This document shows positions 27,788-36,185 of a DNA stretch of 64,000 nucleotides, one piece after another; positions within the stretch are counted from its first letter, which is position 1; every line of letters begins with the position of its first letter. Source of the DNA: an uncultured Prevotella sp. (GTDB lineage: Bacteria; Bacteroidota; Bacteroidia; Bacteroidales; Bacteroidaceae); contig CALCVP010000079.1 of the NCBI GenBank assembly GCA_937907705.1, forward strand, positions 1 to 64,000, given 5' to 3'. The notes below the pieces were generated by a model that was not told where the DNA came from, searched no databases, and saw only the letters and a program-made list of their open reading frames with translations. A program made the position numbers and the translations under genes.

Positions 27788-28867
27788 GTGAAATTGCATA
27801 TTTTCAATCCAGAGCATGACATGGCATTGGCATATAATACCGACCATGTTACGCTGCCCCACAACATTCAAGAGTTTAAAATGAATTTAGGTTTTCTGCC
27901 TGCACTCTGGGCACATGACGGCGACTGTGTGCTGGTAGACGATGTGGCTTATGCCGTAAAGGCACTTGCACAAACGCGCTTGCCTCATGCTGATGTGCTC
28001 TTTCTTACGCAGAGCGACCTCAGGCACACTTCGTTTGACAAGGTGAAGCCGTGGGGCTGGAACCATGCCTTATGCGCCCAACTTATAGCCAATGGCGTAG
28101 CAAAAAGCTGCTTGCCTACGGACAGCAGGTTGGCTACCGTGCGCCAACTGTCTAACCGCAGCTTTACACAACCGCTATTGCCACAGCTCCGTCAGGGTAT
28201 AATGGCATCTACTTGTGGCGAAAGCATCTGTGCCACCACTATTAGTGAGGTAGAAGCCTACCTTGCCGCCCACACTTCTATCGTGGTAAAAGCGCCCTGG
28301 AGCAGCAGCGGCCGTGGCGTGCGCTATATATACAGGGGCATGGATGCCTCACTCCGGGGGTGGATAGCCAACATCATTCAACGTCAAGGGTGCATTATGG
28401 CAGAACCTTGCTATAACAAAACAATAGATTTTGCCATGGAGTTTCAGTCTGACGGCAAAGGAACGGTAAGCTATTGCGGTCTCTCACTCTTTCAGACAGA
28501 GAAAGGCTCTTATACCGGCAATTTGATTGCCACGGAACAAGAGAAGCTTCAGCGCATTGCCCGCTATATAGACAAGCAACTGACAACTGCCGTTTCGCAA
28601 CGCTTGCAAGAATGCCTTTCGGCGGCTTTAGGTATGCAGTACGAAGGCCCGTTGGGTGTAGACATGATGATAGTGGCTTCAGACAGCGGTCATGGCTATC
28701 TCCTGCATCCTTGTGTAGAGATCAATCTTCGGCGCACCATGGGACATGTAGCCCTTGCCTTGGCCCCCCAGGCAGACCATGAGGTGAGCTTGATGCAGAT
28801 TTATCATGATGTCAACTACAAGCTTCGTGTAGTGCGCCAAGACGAAACCTTTGTAAAGGTACTTTAA
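27788..28867 (+). CDS. ATP-grasp-fold protein of unknown function
   Basis: 359 residues, no signal peptide. A GTG start at 27788 is chosen because AAAGGAG sits about nine bases upstream and the protein begins MKLHIFNPEHDMALA, a conserved-looking start; no in-frame ATG is nearby. The middle contains VVKAPWSSSGRGVRYI, a nucleotide-binding loop typical of ATP-grasp enzymes. A later HPCVEINLRRTMGHVAL resembles the metal-binding E-x-N-x-R motif of that fold. ATP-grasp enzymes join a carboxylate to an amine or thiol via acyl-phosphate. Neither substrate nor pathway can be read from the neighbours, which are a divergent restriction-like operon and the pectin PUL. Confidence 0.75.
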   Translation: MKLHIFNPEHDMALAYNTDHVTLPHNIQEFKMNLGFLPALWAHDGDCVLVDDVAYAVKALAQTRLPHADVLFLTQSDLRHTSFDKVKPWGWNHALCAQLIANGVAKSCLPTDSRLATVRQLSNRSFTQPLLPQLRQGIMASTCGESICATTISEVEAYLAAHTSIVVKAPWSSSGRGVRYIYRGMDASLRGWIANIIQRQGCIMAEPCYNKTIDFAMEFQSDGKGTVSYCGLSLFQTEKGSYTGNLIATEQEKLQRIARYIDKQLTTAVSQRLQECLSAALGMQYEGPLGVDMMIVASDSGHGYLLHPCVEINLRRTMGHVALALAPQADHEVSLMQIYHDVNYKLRVVRQDETFVKVL

Positions 28868-28938
28868 AACAAAATCTGACTACTCATGCAACGCCAACTT
28901 TGTATTTCGAGTTGGAGATGTATTTTAGTTAAACACTG

Positions 28939-28970
28939 CCAGTCTGAGCCAAAAATCAGACTGGTATTTT
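28939..28970 (+). terminator. Terminator of the ATP-grasp-like gene
   Basis: Perfect 9-bp stem CCAGTCTGA (28939-28947) with TCAGACTGG (28956-28964), followed by TATTTT, 70 bases after the stop. Confidence 0.8.
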
Positions 28971-28971
28971 C

Positions 28972-29386
28972 ATGTAGTGTGCAAGCAAAAATATTTACAA
29001 TCAAAATATTTGAAATAGACAAAAACAGAACGGTTTTGCTGCACCAACAGATGCATTATACAGCTATCAAACTGTATTTCCACTGCTTTTAGCGTGCAAG
29101 AGCACTGTTTTTACCCTCTAAAAGCACTGTTTCTTACATGCTGATGCCATGACTTTTCTTTGTAAAGCAGTGCTTTACAAAAATAAAGCACTGCTTTTTA
29201 GCCATAGAAAGCTGCACACTATGCACAAATATGAAACTAACATATTGATTTGTACTCATTTATCTTTGCACACAAAAACTATAATTATTTCGCTCCAATC
29301 ATCATTTCGCGCAAAGCAAAGGCAGTTTTAAGGCATTAAGCTTTCTGCTTTTGTAAACAAACAAGAAAGTGTGCAATGCCATTTAT
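28972..29386 (+). repeat. Long direct repeat, copy 1 (paired with 47032-47446)
   Basis: This non-coding stretch aligns without gaps to 47032-47446 at a constant offset of 18,060 bp. Similarity is highest at 29159-29209 (two AAAGCA-TGCTTT palindromes) and 29241-29376 (promoter-like TATCTTTG and what follows), and patchy elsewhere. The conserved block is bounded by TTGCACAC (29266-29273) and its reverse complement GTGTGCAA (29369-29376). No open reading frame fits. The 642-bp gap 28868-29509 holds only this repeat and the two terminators. Confidence 0.8.
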
Positions 29387-29440
29387 TTACTCGTCAACGG
29401 AATATACGCTTTATGTTTACCCCCATTCAAGTACAAAATA
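29261..29440 (+). ncRNA. Candidate small RNA related to the SusC leader
   Basis: TATCTTTG at 29261-29268 is a -7-type element. The sequence after it is conserved in the SusC upstream region, and a strong terminator lies at 29440-29475, so a transcript of about 170-205 nt would end there. Inside, AAAACT (29275-29280) can pair with AGTTTT (29324-29329). There is no consensus -33 element at 19 bases. RNA status is inference. Confidence 0.4.
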
Positions 29441-29475
29441 AAGGCAGACTTTCGCTAATGACTGTCTGCCTTTTT
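29440..29475. terminator. Bidirectional terminator below GH88
   Basis: A perfect 10-bp stem AAAGGCAGAC (29440-29449) with GTCTGCCTTT (29464-29473) and five T at 29471-29475. It can end both the minus-strand PUL operon (GH88 stop 35 bases away) and any transcript from the repeat. Confidence 0.85.
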
Positions 29476-29509
29476 CAACAATAAACTACTTACCTGAAAA
29501 TATATAATA

Positions 29510-30748
29510 TCAATTGTCTTGTGTTTCTATTTTCTTTGCCCTCATCAGAGCCTCCAAATAATAGTAGTCGGCATAGATGATGCTTGCATCTATTTCACTG
29601 CCGGCAGGATGGTGTCCTGTGCTGTGCATGAGGAACGCCACATTCTTCTTGCCACTCTGATACTTTGGCGTACTGAGCCGGGCTAGCGACTGAAGGGCAA
29701 AGCGCTTGTACTCCTGTCCTTTCTCTCCGCCCACATATCCTTGCAGTTCAAGCAGCGCATCAGCCACCACACATGCAGCACTTGCATCTTTCGGAGCTTT
29801 TATGCCACGTGGGTCGTCCATGTCCCACAGCGGTATGAGGTCATCGCTGGTCTCTTTGAGACGCTTGATATAGATGTCGGTTACTTTCTGTGCAAAGTCA
29901 AGAAACATCTTGTTGTGCGTATAGCGATACACCATAGTGTAACCGTATATAGCCCACGACTGTCCGCGCGACCACATCGAATTGTCGGCATATCCCTGAT
30001 GAGTTACTCCTTTGACCAGATTGCCGCTGATGGTGTCGTACACTGCCACATGGTAGCAACTGCCGTCAGGACGGAAATGGTTTTGCATAGTCGTCTTGGC
30101 GTGTGTTACGGCAAGGTCGTAGAGCAAAGGGTTACCACCGTTTTTGGCTGCCCAAAACATCATGTCAAGGTTCATCATGTTGTCCATGATAGTATTGTGT
30201 GGCCAGCTGCGCGTTTTTACCTCACGTGGCCAGCTCAATATGGTGCCGACAATAGGGTTAAAGAGCGTGGCAAGCGAGTCTGCGGATGCCAGTATAACAT
30301 TTTTATATTCCTTTGAATGGTTTACCTCATATCCCTTGCCGTAGGAACAGAACATGAGAAAACCGATATCGTGGTCGTAACACGGCTGGCAGGCTATGCC
30401 GCGAAGCGACTCCGTGTAACCCTCGGCTGCATGGCGCACAGCCTCATCGCCCGATGTCTGGTAACTCATCCACAGTATGCCTGGCCAAAAGCCATCGCAC
30501 CACTCCTCAGCCTTTGCCGGACGGCAGTTCCAACCCTTCTGCTTGTCGCCGTGCAGAATATTGCGCGGCTCCTGTGTAAAGTCATAAGTGCCATCTTTTC
30601 GGCGCAACTCGTCGAGCGCACGGTGTACCTGACGGTTGCAGTAGTCTATCTCACGGTCTACATTGAGTGTCTGTGCCTGCATGCCAATAGTTCCGCAAAA
30701 GGCAAATGTGGCAGACACGAACAAGAATATTCGTTTAAATGAAGTCAT
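29510..30748 (-). CDS. GH88 unsaturated glucuronyl/galacturonyl hydrolase
   Basis: 412 residues with a signal peptide (cleavage near MQAQ). An alpha/alpha-barrel enzyme that removes the 4,5-unsaturated uronic acid left at the end of oligosaccharides after a polysaccharide lyase has cut. TIMDNMMNLDMMFWAA matches the segment holding the catalytic aspartate, here D189. Other family blocks are EEWCDGFWPGILW at 81-93 and WSRGQSWAIYGY near 260. Length is normal and the gene appears intact. It is the last gene of the minus-strand PUL arm, 58 bases after the DUF4861 gene. Its presence implies a lyase upstream; the heparinase-like gene in the same arm could be that lyase. Confidence 0.92.
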   Translation of the reverse strand: MTSFKRIFLFVSATFAFCGTIGMQAQTLNVDREIDYCNRQVHRALDELRRKDGTYDFTQEPRNILHGDKQKGWNCRPAKAEEWCDGFWPGILWMSYQTSGDEAVRHAAEGYTESLRGIACQPCYDHDIGFLMFCSYGKGYEVNHSKEYKNVILASADSLATLFNPIVGTILSWPREVKTRSWPHNTIMDNMMNLDMMFWAAKNGGNPLLYDLAVTHAKTTMQNHFRPDGSCYHVAVYDTISGNLVKGVTHQGYADNSMWSRGQSWAIYGYTMVYRYTHNKMFLDFAQKVTDIYIKRLKETSDDLIPLWDMDDPRGIKAPKDASAACVVADALLELQGYVGGEKGQEYKRFALQSLARLSTPKYQSGKKNVAFLMHSTGHHPAGSEIDASIIYADYYYLEALMRAKKIETQDN

Positions 30749-30806
30749 ATTTTCCTCTGTCTTTACTATATATACGAACGGTTGATTGAATTTACTTAAA
30801 TTGGTT

Positions 30807-32027
30807 TTATTCCACAGATGTTTTTATCGGCTGATTCAGGTCTTTCTCAAACCTGTTTATCTGCATTAGCCAAAAGTCGCTGTCGGCTGTTCCACTCTGA
30901 CACCACGATGCACCAAACCAATAGGTAAAGCGTTCGCCCGACTTCACTTCATGCCTTACCCCTACGGCATTACCGTATATACCCTGCTTGCGGTGCCATG
31001 GGTCGGCAACAAAGCGTGTCTTTACGTTGTCTTCGGGAAATATCGTGGCTACATATATCTGAAAGTTGTGCCGCTTTGGAGAATCGGTAGGGTCATTGTA
31101 AGCTATGAAGTTCTTGCCAAGGGTAAGGTCTGCCTTGTTGCCGGTGTGCACCACCACACCGCCTGCTATGTCCATCGGCTTGGCAAAACCGTCATACCAC
31201 ACTGTCATGCGGTTAAAATAGGAGCCTTTCGCAAGTGATATAGTGCGATGCTCCGTTATGTTCTGTCCGTCAATCATCACGGTTGGATAAGTAAGGTCAA
31301 GCGTAAACTCCAACGGACCGTTGTCAAGTATTTTATAGTCTTTGTAGCAGTAAGGCATCACGATAGAGTCGCCAAGCATGACGGCAGGCGTGCCGCAACC
31401 GAGACTCGGCCCCACATTATAGCAGTCAAGTCCATGACCGTGGTCAAGATGAAACGATGTGGCACGGTCAACAAAGTCAACACCATCCTGATTGCCAATG
31501 CTGCGGAAGAATGCCTTGTCTATATTCGATTGCCATGTAACGGCATAGCGGTGGTCTACGTCAAGCTCCCTGGTGCTCTTCAGCCACACGTCAATGCCGT
31601 ATGCCTGCTCACCTGTGCGCTGTAAAGCCGGACCGTAAACACGATAGGCAGCAAGGTCATTCTCCCATGTTATGTCGTCCACGCGCCAGGCATACTGCTT
31701 TCCTGCCACACTGGCTTTGAAACAGGAACGCATGCCTGCTTCAACTGTAAATTCAGCTTTTCCGTTTGGCAATACCGATACCTCGAGAAGTAGGCGATTG
31801 TCGTGGGTTATCTGATAGGTAACAGTCTGTCCATACGGATTTTTCACTATCAGGTCAGTGCCCGCCCTCACTCCGAGCTTTTGCCATACCTCATTGGCAT
31901 TCCATGCCACAACCTCCTGACGCTGATGATTGGCAGGATTGATAGCCGTCAATACAACTTTGGCATTGCTCGCCATAGGGGCAAACAATGCCAATACTGA
32001 AAATAGGATGCTTTTATAGTTTCTCAT
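30807..32027 (-). CDS. DUF4861 secreted protein
   Basis: 406 residues with a signal peptide ending SNA-K. The conserved block SFHLDHGHGLDCYNVGPSLG at about 189-208 and HNFQIYVATIFPEDN near 325 mark DUF4861, a beta-rich family found in Bacteroidetes PULs, often next to GH88. Its activity is unknown to me. The histidine-aspartate-rich block is the best candidate active or metal site. The gene lies between GH127 and GH88 in the same operon and appears intact. Confidence 0.8.
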   Translation of the reverse strand: MRNYKSILFSVLALFAPMASNAKVVLTAINPANHQRQEVVAWNANEVWQKLGVRAGTDLIVKNPYGQTVTYQITHDNRLLLEVSVLPNGKAEFTVEAGMRSCFKASVAGKQYAWRVDDITWENDLAAYRVYGPALQRTGEQAYGIDVWLKSTRELDVDHRYAVTWQSNIDKAFFRSIGNQDGVDFVDRATSFHLDHGHGLDCYNVGPSLGCGTPAVMLGDSIVMPYCYKDYKILDNGPLEFTLDLTYPTVMIDGQNITEHRTISLAKGSYFNRMTVWYDGFAKPMDIAGGVVVHTGNKADLTLGKNFIAYNDPTDSPKRHNFQIYVATIFPEDNVKTRFVADPWHRKQGIYGNAVGVRHEVKSGERFTYWFGASWCQSGTADSDFWLMQINRFEKDLNQPIKTSVE

Positions 32028-32191
32028 TTATTCTGCTTTTTATAGAATACGAATAATTGAGCAACTTTACCTAAAGACAAGTAAGTATTTACAATCTACT
32101 TCTGCCAATAAACCACATATCGGCAATGATGTACATCATAAAACGGTACAACATCTACGCCACTGTCTGTACGAAAATGTAATGGAGCTGT

Positions 32192-33928
32192 CTACTTAAA
32201 GCTCTTCACACCTTTTATATGTGATTGCGTATCGGCAGATGCCGGAATCTTAAAGTTAAAAGTATAGTAGTCATTATATTTTGCAGGGTCGCTAAACGGA
32301 TGCTCAACATGGTCTAACATGCCTGCCATGACTACAGGACCGTACACAAGTGCCATCCTCGAAGCATCGCCCTTTACAGGTTGCTCACACAATTGCATGC
32401 CAAAGTTCACTTCCACTTTGTCGCCAGCCTTCCAAAGCCGTGTTATTGCCACATATCCATCATTACCCTTTGCAGCCTTCACCTTTTTTCCATTCACTTT
32501 TACTTCCACCTTTGTAGCCCATGACGGGTAACGCAAACGAAAGGCAAAACTCTTTGGCTTGCCGGCTATGGTAAAGGTTGTAGTAGATGCAGAAGGAAAA
32601 GCAGTCTGCTGAATGACTGACGTACCATTCCAATCTACTTGGGACGGAATAAAGAGATTGGCATAAAGTGCATTGTCCGAGTGGAAATAAATGCTTGAAG
32701 CATACTTCACATGACTCTCAAAGCCACTGCCTACACAGCACCAAAAACTGCTGTCGCGTGTGGAATACAGGCGATAGGCACCTGTCTGCAATGGAGTGAA
32801 ATAACAAACCATGGACGATTCAGGGTCTTGTTGCCCAAGAATATGGTTATAGAGTGCACGCTCATAATAGTCTGCTATACGGCTGTCCGGTTTCCAGGAA
32901 AAGAGATGGTCGGCAAGTTTCAGCAGATTGAACGTGCAACAGTTCTCACCGTCGTATCCTGACAGATGCTTGCTTTGCTCCAACGGTTTGAAGAGGTGCT
33001 CCTTGTCAGACAGTTCACCTGTGCAAAAGGCATGATCGTTTACCAATGTCCAAAACAGCAATTCGGCCGCCTTGCGACTGTCTCTATTGCCAAACAGCTC
33101 ATAGTTGCGCGCCTCACCGAGGAGTTTCGGTATGAAGGTATTAGCATGGTTGGTGCCAAGGTCGTTGTTGCCTGCCTTCAGAGGGTCTATCTTCTCATTG
33201 TGGTAGAAGTACTTAGCCACCCAAAGATATTTCTCATCCTTGGTCAAGGCATACAGTTCATACATCGTTTCGTTGAAGCCGCCAAACTCATTGCGTATCA
33301 TCTTCTTCCTGGTTTCCTCAGAAAGTGGTTTCAGTTTGTTGTAAGCCCAATCGCCCATACGCTTTGCCATAGCCAAAGCCGTATCGTTGCCGCACAGTTG
33401 GTACTGGTCTATCAGTCCTTGTACAATTTTATGGAGTGTATAGAACGGTGCCCAGACTGCCTTGCCTTGGATATTTCGGTCGATGAGACCTTCGGCAAAG
33501 ACACTCAGATAACCACCTCTGCCGTATGCTTGTTGCACTTTGTTGAGTCCATTGACAATACTGTCTGCCTTCGTCTTTACAGCCTGTGAGTTGGTTTGAG
33601 CGTAAAGCGTAGCGTATGCCGAGAGCAGATGCCCAGTGATGTGTCCGCGAAGGTCGCAGTCGAGCGATTCCCAACCGCCAAGTTTCTTCACGGTCATGTA
33701 GCCACCCTCACGGCTTGACCATGCTCCGCTTGTATTACGGAAACTCTGCAAAAGGCGGTCAACCGGAATGGACATCACCCATGCTGAATCTCGCTGCATG
33801 TTCTCAGTAAAACGCGATGGCAACAAATGCACTTGCGACAAAGGAAAAGGCTCTGCAACTTGCTTGGCTTGCAACGGCAGGACCATCGCAGACAATGCCA
33901 GCAAAGATACGGATAAAAACTTGTTCAT
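32192..33928 (-). CDS. GH127-family beta-L-arabinofuranosidase, truncated by in-frame TAG
   Basis: 578 residues with a signal peptide ending LQA-K. GH127/146-type alpha/alpha-barrel. The zinc-thiolate site is visible: E328 and C330 in GENCC, and C397 and C398 in FWCCVGSG; one of the latter would be the nucleophilic cysteine, as in HypBA1-type enzymes. It removes beta-L-arabinofuranose, for example from extensin-like or pectic side chains. The stop TAG at 32192-32194 is probably a mutation: the same frame continues for 31 more codons, ending at 32096. The continuation contains VDVVPFYDVHHCRYVVYWQK, a typical C-terminal end of the family. The missing end is a beta-strand of the last domain, so activity is uncertain. 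Confidence 0.85.
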   Translation of the reverse strand: MNKFLSVSLLALSAMVLPLQAKQVAEPFPLSQVHLLPSRFTENMQRDSAWVMSIPVDRLLQSFRNTSGAWSSREGGYMTVKKLGGWESLDCDLRGHITGHLLSAYATLYAQTNSQAVKTKADSIVNGLNKVQQAYGRGGYLSVFAEGLIDRNIQGKAVWAPFYTLHKIVQGLIDQYQLCGNDTALAMAKRMGDWAYNKLKPLSEETRKKMIRNEFGGFNETMYELYALTKDEKYLWVAKYFYHNEKIDPLKAGNNDLGTNHANTFIPKLLGEARNYELFGNRDSRKAAELLFWTLVNDHAFCTGELSDKEHLFKPLEQSKHLSGYDGENCCTFNLLKLADHLFSWKPDSRIADYYERALYNHILGQQDPESSMVCYFTPLQTGAYRLYSTRDSSFWCCVGSGFESHVKYASSIYFHSDNALYANLFIPSQVDWNGTSVIQQTAFPSASTTTFTIAGKPKSFAFRLRYPSWATKVEVKVNGKKVKAAKGNDGYVAITRLWKAGDKVEVNFGMQLCEQPVKGDASRMALVYGPVVMAGMLDHVEHPFSDPAKYNDYYTFNFKIPASADTQSHIKGVKSFK

Positions 33929-33945
33929 ATTTATCTGTTTGTTTA

Positions 33946-34575
33946 TTAATCATATAGTTCAAACACTTCCGCACTACGGCCACCAACTGAAAACATGCGG
34001 TTACCAAAGCCTTTTACCTGCAAGTTAAGCTTGCCAGGCAAGGCATTGACCACCTTGAGCCAGGTCTTGCCTGTCTTGGAGTTTTTCACTACGCTCCAAC
34101 CCACATATTTCTTCAATTCGGCGGGCAAGTCAAGACGGGATGCTATGTAAGTATCACCCGCATGCTGTCCAAACATACGCTGCATCTTGTAACTCTCACT
34201 CTCTCTTGCATGACTGTTGTCAAAGTAAATCATGTCTGGCTTCCAGTTGCTGTAACCATCCTTACACAGAAGAGGGGCGTAAGAAGTCATCTCCACTATA
34301 TCTCCATTCCGCTCCACATTACAGAGACAAATGCCCTCTGCCAACGCATTATCCAATGCATCCTTACCATGCGCAGCATATTCGCCAAGATATACCTTAG
34401 GAGCTTTGCGGTCATAGTTGTCATAGTACTCTTGATGGTTGACAAACCATCCTGGCTGCTCATAATAGTGCTCATCCACAGCATCTATTATATGTTTGTT
34501 TTCTTTTGCTATCTTCCATCCTTCAGTATAGTCAGACGATGGAACATGAAAAGGACCGACATTGGAAATATTCAT
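33946..34575 (-). pseudogene. GH51 alpha-L-arabinofuranosidase, C-terminal fragment
   Basis: About 209 residues of the second half of GH51. NVGPFHVPSSDYTEGWKIA and VDEHYYEQPGWF are barrel blocks. KVYLGEYAAHG carries the expected nucleophile glutamate. The C-terminal beta-domain ends in SAEVFELYD. It is in a different frame from the fragment at 34532-35836. Family members have about 100 more residues between the two parts, including the acid/base glutamate in G-N-E; that segment is absent, so the fragments cannot form an active enzyme even if frame-shifted together. Confidence 0.8.
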
Positions 34576-35836
34576 AAAATCCCAACTGGCGTGTCTGATG
34601 ATACCTCCAGATATTGAGAGCCGGCTTGCGGTCTTTCAGTGGACCTATGCTCTCTTTCCAATGATAGATGTTGTCAAGCCCTTGACCATGAAGCATGCAT
34701 CCACTGGGGAAACGTACAAAGCGCGGATGAAGGTCTGCTATCAATTCTGCCAAGTCCTTACGAAGACCGTGTCTCTTGTAGGTATCCGTTGGCTTCAGGC
34801 TCACAAGATCTACTGCCACCTTTCCTTTACCCTCAGGCAATATGGCAAAACGTATGCCCTTGCTGTCAGCCACTTTACCTTGACACGCTCCGTTAACAGT
34901 CAGCTTGGTCTTGTATTCTGTCCATTCTCTACCCGACACCTTCAGTTTGGCCTGCGCAATAATATTTCTGTCATTGTCCACAAGTGCCACAGACAGTATC
35001 TTCTTCTTGACATCTATGTTGCGGGCATAGAGACATACATTATAGTCAGCATTCTGTTTGACAGCAAAGCCATCCCACCCGATATTGTAGACTGGCTCTG
35101 ATGATAAAATGGCATAATGGGGATTGTTCTGACTGACACCATTCTCCACAGAAACGGCAGCCTCAACTTTATCATCAGAAGTAAGGCTGATGCCTTCCCA
35201 TGCTGTTGTAGCATTCCACTGTTGCTTGCGGTCTTCCTTGTTGTATTCAAAATCACCGTTTTGAAGCATCTCAGCATAAAGACCTCCATCCGCAGCACGA
35301 TTTATATCTTCAAAGAACACGCCAATTAGCTTGTCTGATATACGGTGGGTTTTGGATGTCTGTATCTCAATGGTGGCATTCAGCTCACTCTCTGTCTTTG
35401 GAACTTGCCAAATATTTTCCTCTTTTTCTCTCGCTATTTTCTTAAACCACTGACGAATATCTTCAAGATGAGCAGAATGTATATCAAACCTGCAACCCTG
35501 AATCTCCTTGCCATTGATGCTTGCCACATCTCTTTGCCAAAGGGTATCGTTGGCAGATAACTCTTGTGTATCTTCCTTAAAGGTGCGGAAATCACGGGAC
35601 GACCATACACATCGCTTGCCACTGGATGTTTTCAAGTATATGTCGAAATTGCCGTCAGCAACCTCGCAAGCAGCAACCTCTGTTATCCCTTTTTCCTTTA
35701 CAATAGGATAATCTTGCGGACGCCAAGTCAGCAAATCTTCAGAATACGCTACGGCAAACTGTGGAGAATAACTGTTCAGGCTCCATAATGCGCGCCATGT
35801 ACCGTCGCTGGCTCTCACCACAAACGGATTATACAT
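34532..35836 (-). pseudogene. GH43-like plus GH51 N-terminal fragment
   Basis: 434 residues. The first 150 (YNPFVVRASDGTWRALW and LTWRPQDYPIVKEKG) look like part of a five-bladed propeller of GH43 type. From about 165 the GH51 N-terminus begins (KLIGVFFEDINRAADGG), followed by a carbohydrate-binding-like segment and then the barrel to LGFYEYFQ. After this the frame runs into unrelated residues CRSFSCSIV and stops. The deletion junction lies at about 34560-34575. The start codon at 35836 is internal to the original gene; the true N-terminus is the next upstream fragment. Confidence 0.8.
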
Positions 35837-35858
35837 CTTTCTCTCTGCCCCATGGACC

Positions 35859-36146
35859 TTAGTCCGAGCTACAGAGTTGGCCTACGTCTACCCATCGCTT
35901 GTCTGCTGTGAGATAAGCAAGGTGCAAGCCTTTGGCTGGATCTGGTGAATAGACGAATATTTGACAGGTTGAGTCGTTACCATTTATTTTGTAGGCTGGC
36001 TCTTCTGTATCTATGGTGCGAGAAACTTTTGCCGTAATGTCGGCAGTCTTGTGCAACTTGACACGTGGCTTCCTTGCAGGAGTCAATGCCATAGTCTGTA
36101 TAGCTACAAGAGCTACTGGTATGAGAAATAGTCTATGCTTCATCAA
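35859..36146 (-). pseudogene. Signal-peptide fragment of the broken GH43-like/GH51 gene
   Basis: 95 residues: a signal peptide (to about residue 21) and the beginning of the propeller, ending VDVGQLCSSD. It stops at TAA (35859-35861) where related proteins have tyrosine in a block like SDYGPWGAE. The following bases still encode GPWG. Then a run of four C (35848-35851 on the + strand) is one short, and the frame is lost until MYNPF resumes in the 34532-35836 piece. Two separate lesions within 12 bases therefore split this part from the rest. Confidence 0.75.
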
Positions 36147-36185
36147 TCAATGCTCCGTTAAATTAATTCTGAACACCTACTTTAT

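Noticed and set aside
29102..29203. CRISPR-like array in the palindrome-rich intergenic region
   Set aside because: Units are short, irregularly spaced and palindromic, with no constant spacer length and no cas genes in the window.
32096..36146. Stop-codon recoding as the reason for interrupted genes
   Set aside because: The interruptions use both TAG and TAA and include frameshifts and a deletion, so a single reassigned codon cannot explain them. All intact genes use normal stops.
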